Shown here piece by piece: positions 21,423 through 33,600 of a stretch of DNA of 64,000 nucleotides; the stretch's first letter is position 1, and every line of letters begins with the position of its first letter. Below the pieces are notes generated by a model. The model was not told the origin of the DNA, searched no databases, and saw only the letters and a list, made by a program, of their open reading frames with translations. The DNA is from Dendrophyllia cribrosa (taxonomy: Eukaryota; Cnidaria; Anthozoa; Scleractinia; Dendrophylliidae): positions 22,918,227 through 22,982,226 of the forward strand of contig JAJLRJ010000010.1 of NCBI GenBank assembly GCA_024195265.1, read 5' to 3'. The translations under genes were made by a program, and so were the position numbers.

Positions 21423-24400
21423 GATGAGCAACTATCAAATAAGCTACAACAAGAGGCTAAAGCATGCAGATTTGAAGCGCAGTCCACCAGAGAAATACTT
21501 CGCGGCTGATCGCGCACAATGGCTTGTTATCCGAGCCACGGCCGCCAGTTGTAATTCAAAGGAAGTGGGAAAATTGATTGTGTTGCAATCGGATCCCAAC
21601 AGGAGGCGAGCCTGACACATTTGACAGGCCTATATTTGTGACCTCACATATTTCAGGGATTGTGGAAAAGGTGGAGTGCGATGAAGAGGAAATATCGAAA
21701 TTCATACTTGTCTAATCACACCTCAATAGCATGCATAGTTTAGCGCGCCTTGGCGCCAATCGCTTCTCCCATTTCGCGGCAAATTCAACAACAGCATGTT
21801 TATCTTTAAAATGCCAAACTCCATCTTTGACAATTTTTTTTCTCAAAAATTGAAAAACAAACACCACTTGAAATAGCTTTACAGTGAGATTTTATTCATT
21901 CTCAAAGTTGCAAACAACTTTTACAGCATAAAAAAAGCGCCACAGGAAAGAACCACTCTATTTTGAAAGATCATACTTTCAATTCTACCCTTTAGAACGC
22001 ATTTATTCATTAATATAACAGTGCCAACTTACACTTCAATTCAGGGGTGTAGTTAAAAGGGTCAATAAAACCGACCACAAATATCCGGGGGAAAAAAACA
22101 CACGAATCGATCCCCACCTTGAGGTCATTTTTCTGCAGACTTTGCTAAAACGCCCCGATGAAAGAAACTTTGTTGTCTTGCGCAAGAATAACGGATTTTT
22201 CTTATAACGCGAAAATTGCATCGGGGAAAGAAACAAAGTCGGAAGGACAAGATATTTTCACGCCTCAATAATCAATTGCTTAATTTATCTCGTTTCTGCA
22301 TCTTATCGCTCGTGTCATCTTGCAACTTTTTCGTAATTAATTTTTGGGAGGGCATGTTGCGCTGGTATAGTAAAACTGTGCCGGTTTGAGTTTTGTCAAA
22401 CTTTTTTTTCAATTTTGAATATGCAATCTTCGTTCGTTTAAAATGAGACATTCAAATCCTTAACCGGAAACTTCTAGACAAATTCATAGACCGGCCGCTG
22501 GCGAGAATCCACGCGAAAGTAAATAAAGTTAAGTTCCATAAACAAGTTGTATTTTTTTTCCTGAAAAATGGTTTGGTTTTCCTCAAGACCACACGCAGAA
22601 ACAAACTCGACGCGTTCGGTAAACAAGCAGGTATCATCACTTTTGTTTTGAAATTAAAAGACTGGTAGTGATTAAATAGGTAACACGTGCTAATAGCAAA
22701 GTGAAGCGAACAATTTACACTGCGGTAAAAAAGATTTGATGCGAAAAAACAGAAAACGCTCAGGGCAGCACGCTTGTTTTCATAATGATTCTCGCCTGAT
22801 TAATTAAATCCCTTCTTCAGATAAAACAAACTTTTAAAACGCAAAAAGAACGTGAAAATATGTCAAATTTTTACGTCAATAAACGAAGTATGCTCCGTTT
22901 CCTGTGACTAGTTTTTCGCAACTTTCGCGTGCCAAAAACCAAAAGTGAGATGTGATAAAAACGATTTTTACAAAAATCAAGAAAAACACATTTGCTTTTC
23001 GATTACACCCCTAAAGCATTTGTCGACACCACACAGCATTTCTTTCATCGGGGGGTCTTGCTCGAATGATTTTCCCTGCGTGTTTTTCCAGAGCCCGGGG
23101 GGGGGGGGGGGGGTACTTGACTAATATTTGGGTATAGGGGTGCCGCTGTGGGTCTGAGAGCCTGACCCTGTTTAGGACAAAAAAAAAACGAAAATACCTA
23201 CCCTGTGTAGGGCAACATCCTCTATTTTAGGACCCTGTCTAGGACACGGCTTGTGCGTGGTTATTGATCTGAGCTTTAAAAAAATGTAGACTGATCCTTT
23301 GAAAAGAAAACGACTTCGCCTTCGCATGAATATACAAATCACGACAAGGCAAGTCACCACAAGCACTTATTAACTGGAACCATACCCTGTTTAGGACTGA
23401 TTCAGACCCTGTTTAGGACAGACTCGCGTTAAATTATATACCCCGTTCAGGACAAAAATGCCAAAAACCATACCCTGTCCAGCGGCACGTCCCCGTATAG
23501 GTCATATAAGGGAGTACCCCCCCCCCCCCCCCCCCCCCGGGTTCCAGAGGTCTTGAAGGACAAACGTCAGGTCAAGAGACCATGCGTAATTGATCCCAAA
23601 TCTCAATCAATCCTTGATCGAAAAGCTGCAGAAAAAAATACAGCTCAGCGATAATTCGCCGCTTATTCTTCGGGCGCGGTCTGTTTATCCTGTCTGGATG
23701 AAATTCGGAAGATGACCGGACTGGAATGACAAACATTTGCGGTTAGAATATTTTGAGCGCTCAGTTCCGGTTGTTGATATATCTTCCCGGTAAAAAGTAG
23801 TATGCTTTAAGGCAGTTCGGAAACATTGGTAGATCTTTTTAACATTATCTACACAACAACTTCCTTATTTTGATAAATAAAAGAACCCAGTACGACGGGG
23901 AGCAGCAAATATATTTGTCATGCAATATTTTAATGGTGGTACAAATTGTTCGCGAATCGTTATAAAAATCAAAATGGTCCACGCCTTGGACGGTCCCGAG
24001 CCGAGGAAGCTCAGAATAGAAACTTCTTGGGAATTAATTTAAAACGTGTAACCGAACCTGTATAAAAACGATCAATAGTTCCTCTGCTGTGAACGCACCT
24101 TCAGAAATTTGCTCGGAAGTTTCCGATGAATTATTAGATTAAGATTACGGTGTGTGACGGGCTCGACAACCCGGGACAGATAACTATTGTTCCAAGTGCC
24201 TTGCAATCGAAACCCTCCCCTCATTCAATCAAAACTGACACCTTGGGAATGCCGCGATCTGTCAATAAAACGTGAAATCCTATCACCTATGGCACGTGAA
24301 ACAAAAGCCGCTTTCTCAATCTTGGCATTTTGGTCTGCCAGCCACATTCGCTGATCACCGTGCGAGTATTTCTTTCTTCGCACACAATTTATCACCTCGG

Positions 24401-24590
24401 TTGGTTTAGCATGACCAGATAGGTACCAAACACACTGATAGCTGTTTCTGGATATATTCATTAGTCATGCGGTAAGTTTAAGCTTGGGAAGTTTCAATCA
24501 CGATCGATCGAGGCCACGCTCTTGATCGCGTTTTCTGACTTTGGCAGGGAAGATCTCATGTTAGCGAGCGCCGCGCGCGATCACTCTCTC
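21423..24590. promoter_or_regulatory. Divergent spacer between two collagen IV genes (probable shared control region)
   Basis: 3.2 kb separates the two translation starts; both 5' UTRs and promoters should lie here. About 330 bp upstream of the minus-strand start is a palindrome TTGGCGCCAA (21750-21759) that includes a CCAAT box and looks E2F-like. A TATAAAA lies at 24061-24067, about 530 bp before the plus start. A G-run/C-run transposon occupies 23094-23541. Vertebrate COL4A1/COL4A2 and the fly pair are also divergent (established knowledge). No transcript start can be placed from sequence alone. The motif calls are weak, but the spacer itself is certain if both starts are right. Confidence 0.55.
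23094..23541. mobile_element. G-run/C-run terminated palindromic element in the collagen spacer
   Basis: Begins with 17 G (23097-23113) followed by GTACTTGACTAATATTTGGG, and ends GGTCATATAAGGGAGTA followed by 22 C (23517-23538). Inner repeats of ACCCTGTTTAGGAC occur at variable spacing. A relative lies at 35215-35700. It sits between the two collagen starts, so it could affect their shared control region. Confidence 0.7.
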
Positions 24591-24698
24591 ATGTTCTGTC
24601 ATGGTTTGTTGTTGTTTTTTAGGTTTTCAGTGCGCTTTGTTGCTCTTTTTGTCATTTTTGGATGGACGTTAGTGCATTCGCCTGTCACGGACGCCACG
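24591..24698 (+). CDS. COL4A1-like: Alpha-1-like collagen IV exon 1 (signal peptide)
   Basis: 36 codons from ATG 24591 to the donor ACG/gtatgt. The hydrophobic core [15 protein letters not shown] is a secretion signal, and the exon ends VTDAT in phase 0. An in-frame ATG at 24558 would add 11 residues. Neither ATG has a purine at -3, so the start is uncertain. An acceptor-like ttttcag at 24624-24630 could mean that the true first codons lie in an upstream exon. Confidence 0.65.
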
Positions 24699-27600
24699 GT
24701 ATGTACAGTTTGAAGTTAAAGTTTTGTCTTCAATTCATCTTGTATAAGATTTAAAAGCAAACAGCACCACATGAAGGCACAGCTCAGTAGCTTTCATCGG
24801 AATGATCACAGTGTAGGGCTTGGCTGAATCCACAAACTCCCAAGTTAGAGGCACTTTTCTCTTTGCATCAGTTAAGAATTCAAGTCCAGTTGTGAGAGAA
24901 CGTCCCCACATTAATGACTATTAAATAATATAACGGGATCGGGTTGATTGTCAACATACCGAAATTTACTGCAAAATCTTATTGAAAGCTGTAACTTTTC
25001 GTTTTGCAACACTACAAATAAGGGGTATATTTAGTACTGGGAAAACCATTCAGTCTTAATTCGAATGTCCGTTTCGGTCGAGTGTTGATTACACGAGGGG
25101 TCTCCCGGCATCTCGCACGAGTCTCGCGTGTTGTGCGAAATCACCAAATTAGCCTCATGTGCACTCTCGAGAACTGTCACTTTGAAGCCGGCTTTGAAGC
25201 TGGAAAGAAATTACAAATTCCATTTTACAAAATAATGAAACACAAAAAGGAAAGTACTGCTCAACAGCCTTAATTCGTCGAATGTTCACACCAAAAGGAT
25301 TCCATCTCTTATTTTAATCTTCAGTAATAACAATATATACAGACTCAAAAAGTTCACAATTAACTCCACAATTTGTCTGCGGTAACAGGAGGCACAATTT
25401 TTTCCCGTAGTCCTCCTTTCTTTTTTCTCTTGTAACAAAATACGACGAAAGAGTTTCTGTGTGGCACACGGCAGACTTTCGCTAGACTCGCAAAACGCGG
25501 AACTGTGACTTTCGCGGGAGTAGACAGTTCTCGCTCGCTCGCTCGCTCGCTCGCACGCACGCTTAAGCGTTCCATATGCGGTCTTAGACGACGAAAGACA
25601 TGCGACAGTATTTTATGACCTATACGTTTTTTGAGAAAAGTACATAAACCGCTCTGCAGTAGGGAATCAAGGCTTGTAATTACGCAGTGATAAGAAGTAA
25701 GCTCTCTTGAACCTGCCACAAACATTGTGACAGTATTTAAAAATACAGGAAAAACCCTGTTTTGTTGATGTTCTGCTTCGGAAAACTGGCGTGTTGCGTG
25801 TTGTGTAATTTTAGAACCCTAAAGATCTTTTAAAGCTTCGCGGGTATTCGCGGGAACTGCCCTTAAGTCCAGTGCGGTTTGCTTTAAGTAGGGATCAGTT
25901 GTCCCTGCGGCTTACCTCAATACCCTGGCAAGGTTTTTTAAGGTTTATTACAAACATTTTAAATAGAGAGATCAAGTTTTGATGCGTGATAAAGTTTTAA
26001 AGCATTTAAAATTTGTCGATGTAAAGTCATCTGTTTCGCTCATTGTGTTCAGAGTCGTCCCGTCGAAAAGCATTTTACTTCATTTCCGGTTGGCGTTGAG
26101 CGATAAAACGGCAAAGTTTCTTCAGACTCCGGCATCTTGCGGCTTTTCTTTCGAGATCTGTAAAAACCTCGGAATGCTCGAAGCAAAACAAGTAAGGACC
26201 AACGAGAATTTTTGAAAACCAATTAAAGGCGAAATCGCGTGAATCTAGCCGTTCCAAGACATACCTTATTAAATTTCCCCTCCCAAAATGAGCCTAACAA
26301 AATCGGACTACCGTAAATCTTCTCAATGTCTTCTTCCGCTCTTTAATTATTAAAACCAATTTATGCACAGGATCGAGCCTCATTCCTGTATAAAACTAAT
26401 TATATTCTAGTCTGTGAATGAACTCCTAGCTAAAGCGTGACCATTCAAATGAAAGCTATTGAGCAGACCCTTCCTGTGGTACTGTTTGTTTTTTTCAATA
26501 GAGTATGTGAAATTTTTTTTTCCTGTTCGAATTTAAACAAATTTCAGAGTGAAAAGGTTAAAAGGATGGAATTATCCAAAGCTTGTTCAAGTCCTGGAAC
26601 TTATCCAGAGCAATAAAGCTGAAGGATTTTTATAATTGTCTAAAAGCGAAAACATGTAGCTGGCACATTAGTCACGCCTTGCATAACTACTTATGGGCAG
26701 CGAGTCAAACCGCGATTTGAGGCGAGGCTTACAGTATTTATGCGAGTTATTTCCCGTTTCAGTTGAGATCTTGCACCCTCGAAGAGCACATGTTACTGTA
26801 AAACAATTGGAAACATGAAATAGAAGACCTTTTGTCTTCTCGTTCAAACTTTTGTTCACGGTGACGCGTAATCAGAACGATTCAACATGTCGCCCGATTG
26901 ATTGTATTTGATTTGGTCACGCACAAAAAAAGTTATTGCATAATGCGACCTTCGTCGATCGATTTTTACCAACTCCTTAAAATGTAGATGTAGATCTATA
27001 TGTAGATAACTTATTTTAAAGCACAATCAATCGCTCAAAAACAAAGTATCAGCAAGTCCCTAGCTCTGTACGTGATTTACAAAACACAGTGCTTTCAGAG
27101 TTGGCATGGCATCAAAACCTTGCATTAATGGGGTACAAAATATATATTGATTGTTGTTCTATTTTTAGGATTCGCCAAATTATCCTTTCCTGTTGCCCAT
27201 AATGATAAAGCGGTTTAGCAAACAATTCTAATGTTTTCGTTCCAGCACTAAATAAACAATAATAAAAAAGCGATCTAAATTGGCAAATGTTGCAGTTTTT
27301 ATTGGACTTAAACCATGCTACTGAATATTCGCCTTTTTAATTGTGTTAAAGGCACAATGTTACAGAAAATGTTCTCTTTTCGGTCAAAATTGTACTAAAT
27401 ATTTCTCTAAGTACCATTGCTCTTAAACAAAATGTTTTAATTAAGTGATTCCTTGAGGAGAAAGCAAACAATACATTATCAGATGTAGGGATTTTGTTTT
27501 ATTTTTTCAAGACAGTAGGGAGAACCAATTTGTGTAAGTTTCAATTTTTGTCCATTGGGGCCATCCACAGCCAGGCCAGTAGGAACGAATTTGAAAGTGA

Positions 27601-30600
27601 GAGGGCACGATCGACTGTTGTCGGCCGAGACCCCTTCAATATTTTAGACGGTTAAGTGGCAGTCTTTTTTTTAATTTTCACCCGAAAAGTGGGGGGGCAC
27701 GGGCCAACCCGGCCCCCCCTACTCCTACGGGCCTGACAGCCAAAGAAATTTAGGGGCTATTCACATGATACCAGAATGAGTTTCGTTCCAAAATGAAGAA
27801 CATACTGTATTCCATGACAAATTTTACCAGCTAAGCCCTAGGCATTCTCGCTTGTGTGGTTTTTGCACTAGATCTCATCAGAAAACAAAGATGGCACAAG
27901 TTTCATATGCGCCACTCGCCCCAGACTACACGGTTTGCAGTTTTCATCTCGGCACGAAGTTCGTTTCCAGTTTACATGATACCATAATGAAATGTCATTC
28001 CAGAACAAGAATTTCATTCGGATTGAAAACCGGAATGAACTCATTCTGGAATTACTTGTACCGGAACGACATTTCGTCTCAGTATCATGTAAACAGATAC
28101 AGAGAAATATATGAAGATAGAATGAACTCGTTCCAGAATGAAAGTCATTCCAGTATCATGTGAATAGGTCCTTATTTATCAGTTCAATGCACTAGTATAG
28201 TGGGTATAAATGGGTGACATAAACAAGTGTAATTGCTTCCGTTTGAAACTGCAGTCAAACCCCACTTTACAGACACCCCGTTAGTATGGACAGTTGTCTT
28301 GCTCCCCGCTAAAAGTCCATACATTTTCTCTCACTTAATACGGACACACAGTTTTACCTTTCCAGACTGAAACAATCTCATACAAAGATAATAAAATTTA
28401 TTGGTGAATTCTAATCGATGTTCTCAAATGTGCCAAGTCAGTCAGCTACACAATGTACTATCAGTTTGGTGGAAAAAAAACTACAAAATAATATTTGTCT
28501 AATCATAATTTTGTAGTGTGGTTACATGTAGATGTGGTAATTTACTCTATTTTTTGTTTAATACATTAATACCCTTGAATTATGTCATCCATGTGAACCA
28601 CTTAATATGGACACCTCATTCAGTATTCTCCTTATCAGGCGGTAACAGGTAAAGTTTACCGCTTGAAGCAACATTTTTTACTGCCTGCAATCACTTGGAG
28701 GTTTTTGAAATTCAACAAAGTTTTTATTCTATAATAAAAAATTATTGTTGTGTAAGGAATTAATTATAAAATTGTTGTAAGTTGTTTTACCTTTGAAGGT
28801 CGAAGGTGTGCATACGTGAATTTGGCTAAAATAGGTCTCTAAATGAAGGAAATGGGGTTTCAGAGAACCTAGCTCTACCCCCTAGGAAAGTGAGCCTCAG
28901 GCGCACACTTTTAGTTTAATAACCGGTTAGGAATGCTCCCTTACCTGCTGAGCTAAAATTTAGGAAGAACACTGCTCATTTATATGAACAGTTTCCATGG
29001 TCCCTTCAATGTTCATATTAACAGGATTTTCCTTTAAATAAAAATTGCACTGGTTCAATCCTATCCTCCTTATGGGTAGGAGGTAAGTCAGATCCCAGTT
29101 AGTCCACCACGAATATGGAATTTTTGTAGTCAGACAGTGCAGTGAAAACAACTTTGCAAACTGTCAAATTAAAACAAAGTGCCTTTTAAACTTTTGCAAA
29201 ATGTGTATAAAGGTTGAATCTAACTGTCGTTTTCTCTTTCTGTTTGAATAGTGTCAAGGTTGCCAGTCTTGTATTCCAAAATGTATAGGACCTAAAGGTG
29301 AACGGGTAGGTGCAAATCAGTTGGTTTTAGTTATCGGTTTACCCTGAAATCTGTGAGATCTTTGAATTCGCACAGGCCAGGGTTTTTCATATTTCTCAGT
29401 GCACTATAACTACATGTACATGTAGGAGGCAGGGTGATCCAGTTGTTAGGGTCCCAGGTTCAAGTCCCATTCTGATCACCAGCTAGAATTGTTTGACAGC
29501 AGACCCAAATTAACTTCATGGCCACACTTGTCAAATAGCCAACTGCTGTCTGCCTCTTGCCAGTTGGGATATGCTCAATATGCAATATTTGTTTGTTTGT
29601 TCTATTATCCCCGAAAAGCCCCACATTGAATTGTATTTAAGTTAATAAATTTAACATTAATTTTACCATATAATAAGCAGAAAAATGAGAAACAGGATTT
29701 GGACTGCAAAAGCAGGAATTTGAATGTATTTTTAGGCATATTGAAATTACCTCTCCTCCTTTTAAGTTATTGATTTCCCCATGACCACTTGACTAGATAT
29801 CTTTCCTATTTTCACCTGAAAGTCAACACAAAAGGAAATGGACAATAATTATTATCCTGTTAGTTCCAATGTTACCACAAACACATGCACCTATTGCACA
29901 TTTCCTTCAATTTGTCTCAGAAGTCAAAATACAGTGGAACCTCCATGTACGACCACCTCTCCTAAGCAACCACTTTTCCAAGATACCAAATTTATTGCAG
30001 TCAAATCACTATAGTTGAAACCTCTAGCAAGTGACTACCTCTCTTAAGTGACCACGGCTACTTTCAACGTTGGTGATTTAAATTTTTCTATTGTTTTTAA
30101 CCTTTGGTAAGCGACCACTCACCCATATTTTGATGTCACAGCTGACACAAATTGAATTATGTGTTACAAGTCCAATAAAACATAAATTTTGTCTTTTACA
30201 TCAAAACTACAATATCATATGATAAAACATTTTGTGCTTTGAGCATTGAAATTACCATAGGTTCATATGATTAAGAGTCTGGTCCATATGTTTCAAAGTA
30301 AAGTCCCACTGTGGTCTGACTTCTCATAAGCAGCCACCTTCATCATGGTCGCTTCAACTGTACTTGCAAATTTTAAGGACAGAAGCCTGTAAAAATGATG
30401 CCTTCCTGTGACTTAACATTCAATTCAGTTTATAGTAGTACTATTCTCCTGTCTACGATGTCCCTAATTAGCACATTTATTTCTGTATATTTTGACTTGA
30501 ATACATACATATATAACTTTATTTCTATTTGGATTTTATGATGTGCACCATCTAACTGTTTATTTGTATTGTCATTTCAGGGAGATAGAGGAAGGATGGG

Positions 30601-33600
30601 ACATCCTGGACCACCAGGGTTGCCGGTGAGTAAATTACTATTGTTTGTGTGGTCCTGATGAGGATTCTGGAGGTTTCGGGAAATTAAAAGAGTGAAAATT
30701 AATCTGCAGGAAGAATGTTAAGTTACAATTTGTTTAGAATTACCATAAATTGGGACATCTTCATTAAGGCAATACTCCTCCTGTTCCTGGCCAGTAAAAC
30801 GCTCATATAATCTTTGTAACTATCATCTCTACATGTATTAAAGGGGCACCTCTATTAAGGGGACACTTCTCCTTCTCCCGATGGTGTCCCCTTCATGGAG
30901 GTTACGCTGTTATTAAACTTTATTTAAGCATGGTGACCCATTCAGCAACATAGCTGGTATCCAGAGGACCCTGCTATAAATTATAGACTATTCCATTTTA
31001 TTTTACCCTACTGTTCTTTCAGTCATCTCTTTCCGAGTGTAGCGAGGTTTATCAATTTGTCTTGCGGTTGCCTTGCAACAAAACCGTGACAAAGCTTCAA
31101 TTGACATCATCCAGTGTGATGAGCGACTGGGAATGAGAATATCTCAACTTCAAATTTTGGGGCCATTGTGGCCATGCAACCCAACCTCTCCAGTTAAACC
31201 AGAAATTCCATCTCTCCCTCCCTCGTTGCTAAAATTCTGCGGTGCAACCTCCCCTGAGCTTCGCAAGGTTCTGTAGTCTAAGAAATAAGTTTCTTCCTTA
31301 ACTGAAAACTCATTTTCATTAAGAAGATTGGAAGCTGAGTTTTCTGAAAGAGACAAGCAGTCACAGCCCAGTCAACATGTGCTGGCAGCTGGCGATTTTG
31401 CTGCCTACAACGAAATATCTGCCGCCTACTCCACAGTAAAGTTCATTGATAACAAATATGAGGTCTCTCCTAGTTCAAATTGTAACCAAAAAATAGATAC
31501 CAACGTTTTTTCTGGTAAATCGAGCCGTAAATTTGAGTAAATTTTTGCCACAAACGACCTTGCTTGCATGCTGAATGGCGGGGAATGGGGCCTAGGAATG
31601 CCTTGAACATAACGTGGGAAAATGAGCTGCATGAACGGTCAGCAGTCAATGGTCTTGCAGTTACGAACAAGATGGCATCCAAACAGCACCCAAAATGGCA
31701 TCTTTGCTTTTCCCAATAAAGCTACTGGAGGAAAATAACTGGGATTTGAGAAAAAAAGCTCTTAAGTAGTGTTATCGGTAAGCTATCTAATAGAGGCTGA
31801 GTTTACCCCCAAAATGCGCCAGATGAAATTTTCCAAGGGTGCATGCCCCCGTACCCCCCTAGCAGTCAAGGGCCTGCAAAGGCCTTTGCCCTTTGCTGCC
31901 TACTACTCAACCCATCTTGCCTACTACTCAGAAACATTTTGACTGGGCTGCAGTCAGACATATTGCATTGACTGAAAGCCAACAAGATTAATGATTTGTG
32001 TATTGTTACATTTTTGCATGTCATTTTCAAAATAAAACTATTTTTCGGGCGCAGAAGGCTTTGTAGCTTTCCTTAATTAAAAGGAAGAATGACTTTTTAA
32101 CGTGTCAGGAAGAGAATAGCTGAGGGTGGCTCATAAAATGTTGCAAAACTTTTACCAGCAAAAAAATAAAAGGCATTAGGATAACTAAAAAAAATTATTG
32201 AATTTGATTGCTTATAGCAGTTCTGAATTCTGATTTGAACACTCGTGGATCCACAGCACTTTGACAATGTTATGACCAAATGTATCATCAATACAAGGAC
32301 AAACGCATAAAAAACTGACGTCAATTTGTCTTTTACAATAACAAAACGCTAAAACTGATGTTGAAACGAAAGAAGGAAATGCAAGATGCAATCGCCACAA
32401 AACCAGAATTTCATCGCCATATTTAGAGAAACACACGCTCGTAAATTAAAAGTTTGAGTAGAGTAAGTCAGAAACACATAGAAAAATTGGAATTTTGAAA
32501 CTAACCTTTATTCCAATTAAAATTGTTTTCAAATAATCTGTTGAAACACGGTTCAGTTCACCAGGTTTCAGCGACAGCACTATAATCCTGCTCACCGCCA
32601 ATTTTCAGGATTCTCAACAAACATCTTCATCTTTCCGTTTTATGGTTGTGTTTTAGCTTCTTGAGGTTCATCTCATCTATTTTGGACAATTTTCTCATTG
32701 AATAATTCTGGATTTGTAAAAGAATTCTCGCCACAAAAAACGCAGCGCTGAAAAGTTTGGAAAAACTTTTGCTGATGGCGTCAGTTTTATCGTTTTATCC
32801 GTCTTTAATGCACCTTTTCATTGTTTTGAACAGGTTATTATTTTTAATAGTCCGCATAAATGCTCACTGAAATGGAACAACAGGTCATTATTGTGGTCAG
32901 TGAGGTGGAACAGGAGGTTATTATTTTTAATAATAACCTCCTGTTCCACCTCACTGACCACAATAATGACATACTGTTCCGCCTCAATGATTTTCTAGCT
33001 AGAATTTTCTCAATATAAAACATCAGCATAATTTATTAAAAATTCCAACATGGATAGCACTCACAACACCCCTGACAAACACTTTTCATGTACGTGTCAA
33101 CGAAATGAACAATACATCCCTCTGGACCAACATACGCACTGTATCTCCGAATGACTTATTTTTTTTAGGTTTTAAACTTCCTTGGTTAATAGTTTTAAAT
33201 AAACCTTCACTATGGGCACTATAGGGCAAATACTCAATATTTTCCATTACATCGAACGTGAAATGAACAATTATCGACTGTCAATATCCTGATTATTACT
33301 ACTGCAAACTGTCAAGGAACTTTTAACCCTTGTCATGTAAGAATTGATTAGAAACGTTTCAAAAGTCTACTAAATTTCACTTCACTTGCTCACATTTTTT
33401 CCAAGATTGCATCCTCCTGATTTCTTTTTCCTATTTTGCGGTAACTTGAGAACTTTAATCACATCTTGCTGTAAAATGTATCCTACTTGGCCAGTAAAGG
33501 GAGTCATTAAAGCCGTCGTCAAAATAGAAATTTAGTTGACTTTTACCATTACAATGAATAAAATGCTTGCACAATCCTTACGTGATTTAGACAATCACTA

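Noticed and set aside
25360..25725. 121-residue minus-strand open frame
   Set aside because: It translates a CTCG microsatellite into a repeated Ser-Glu-Arg-Ala run and has no domain or splice context.
32884..32970. Calling the perfect hairpin a microRNA gene
   Set aside because: No small-RNA evidence; the 3-base loop and surrounding repeats fit a transposon palindrome better. Listed as a repeat instead.
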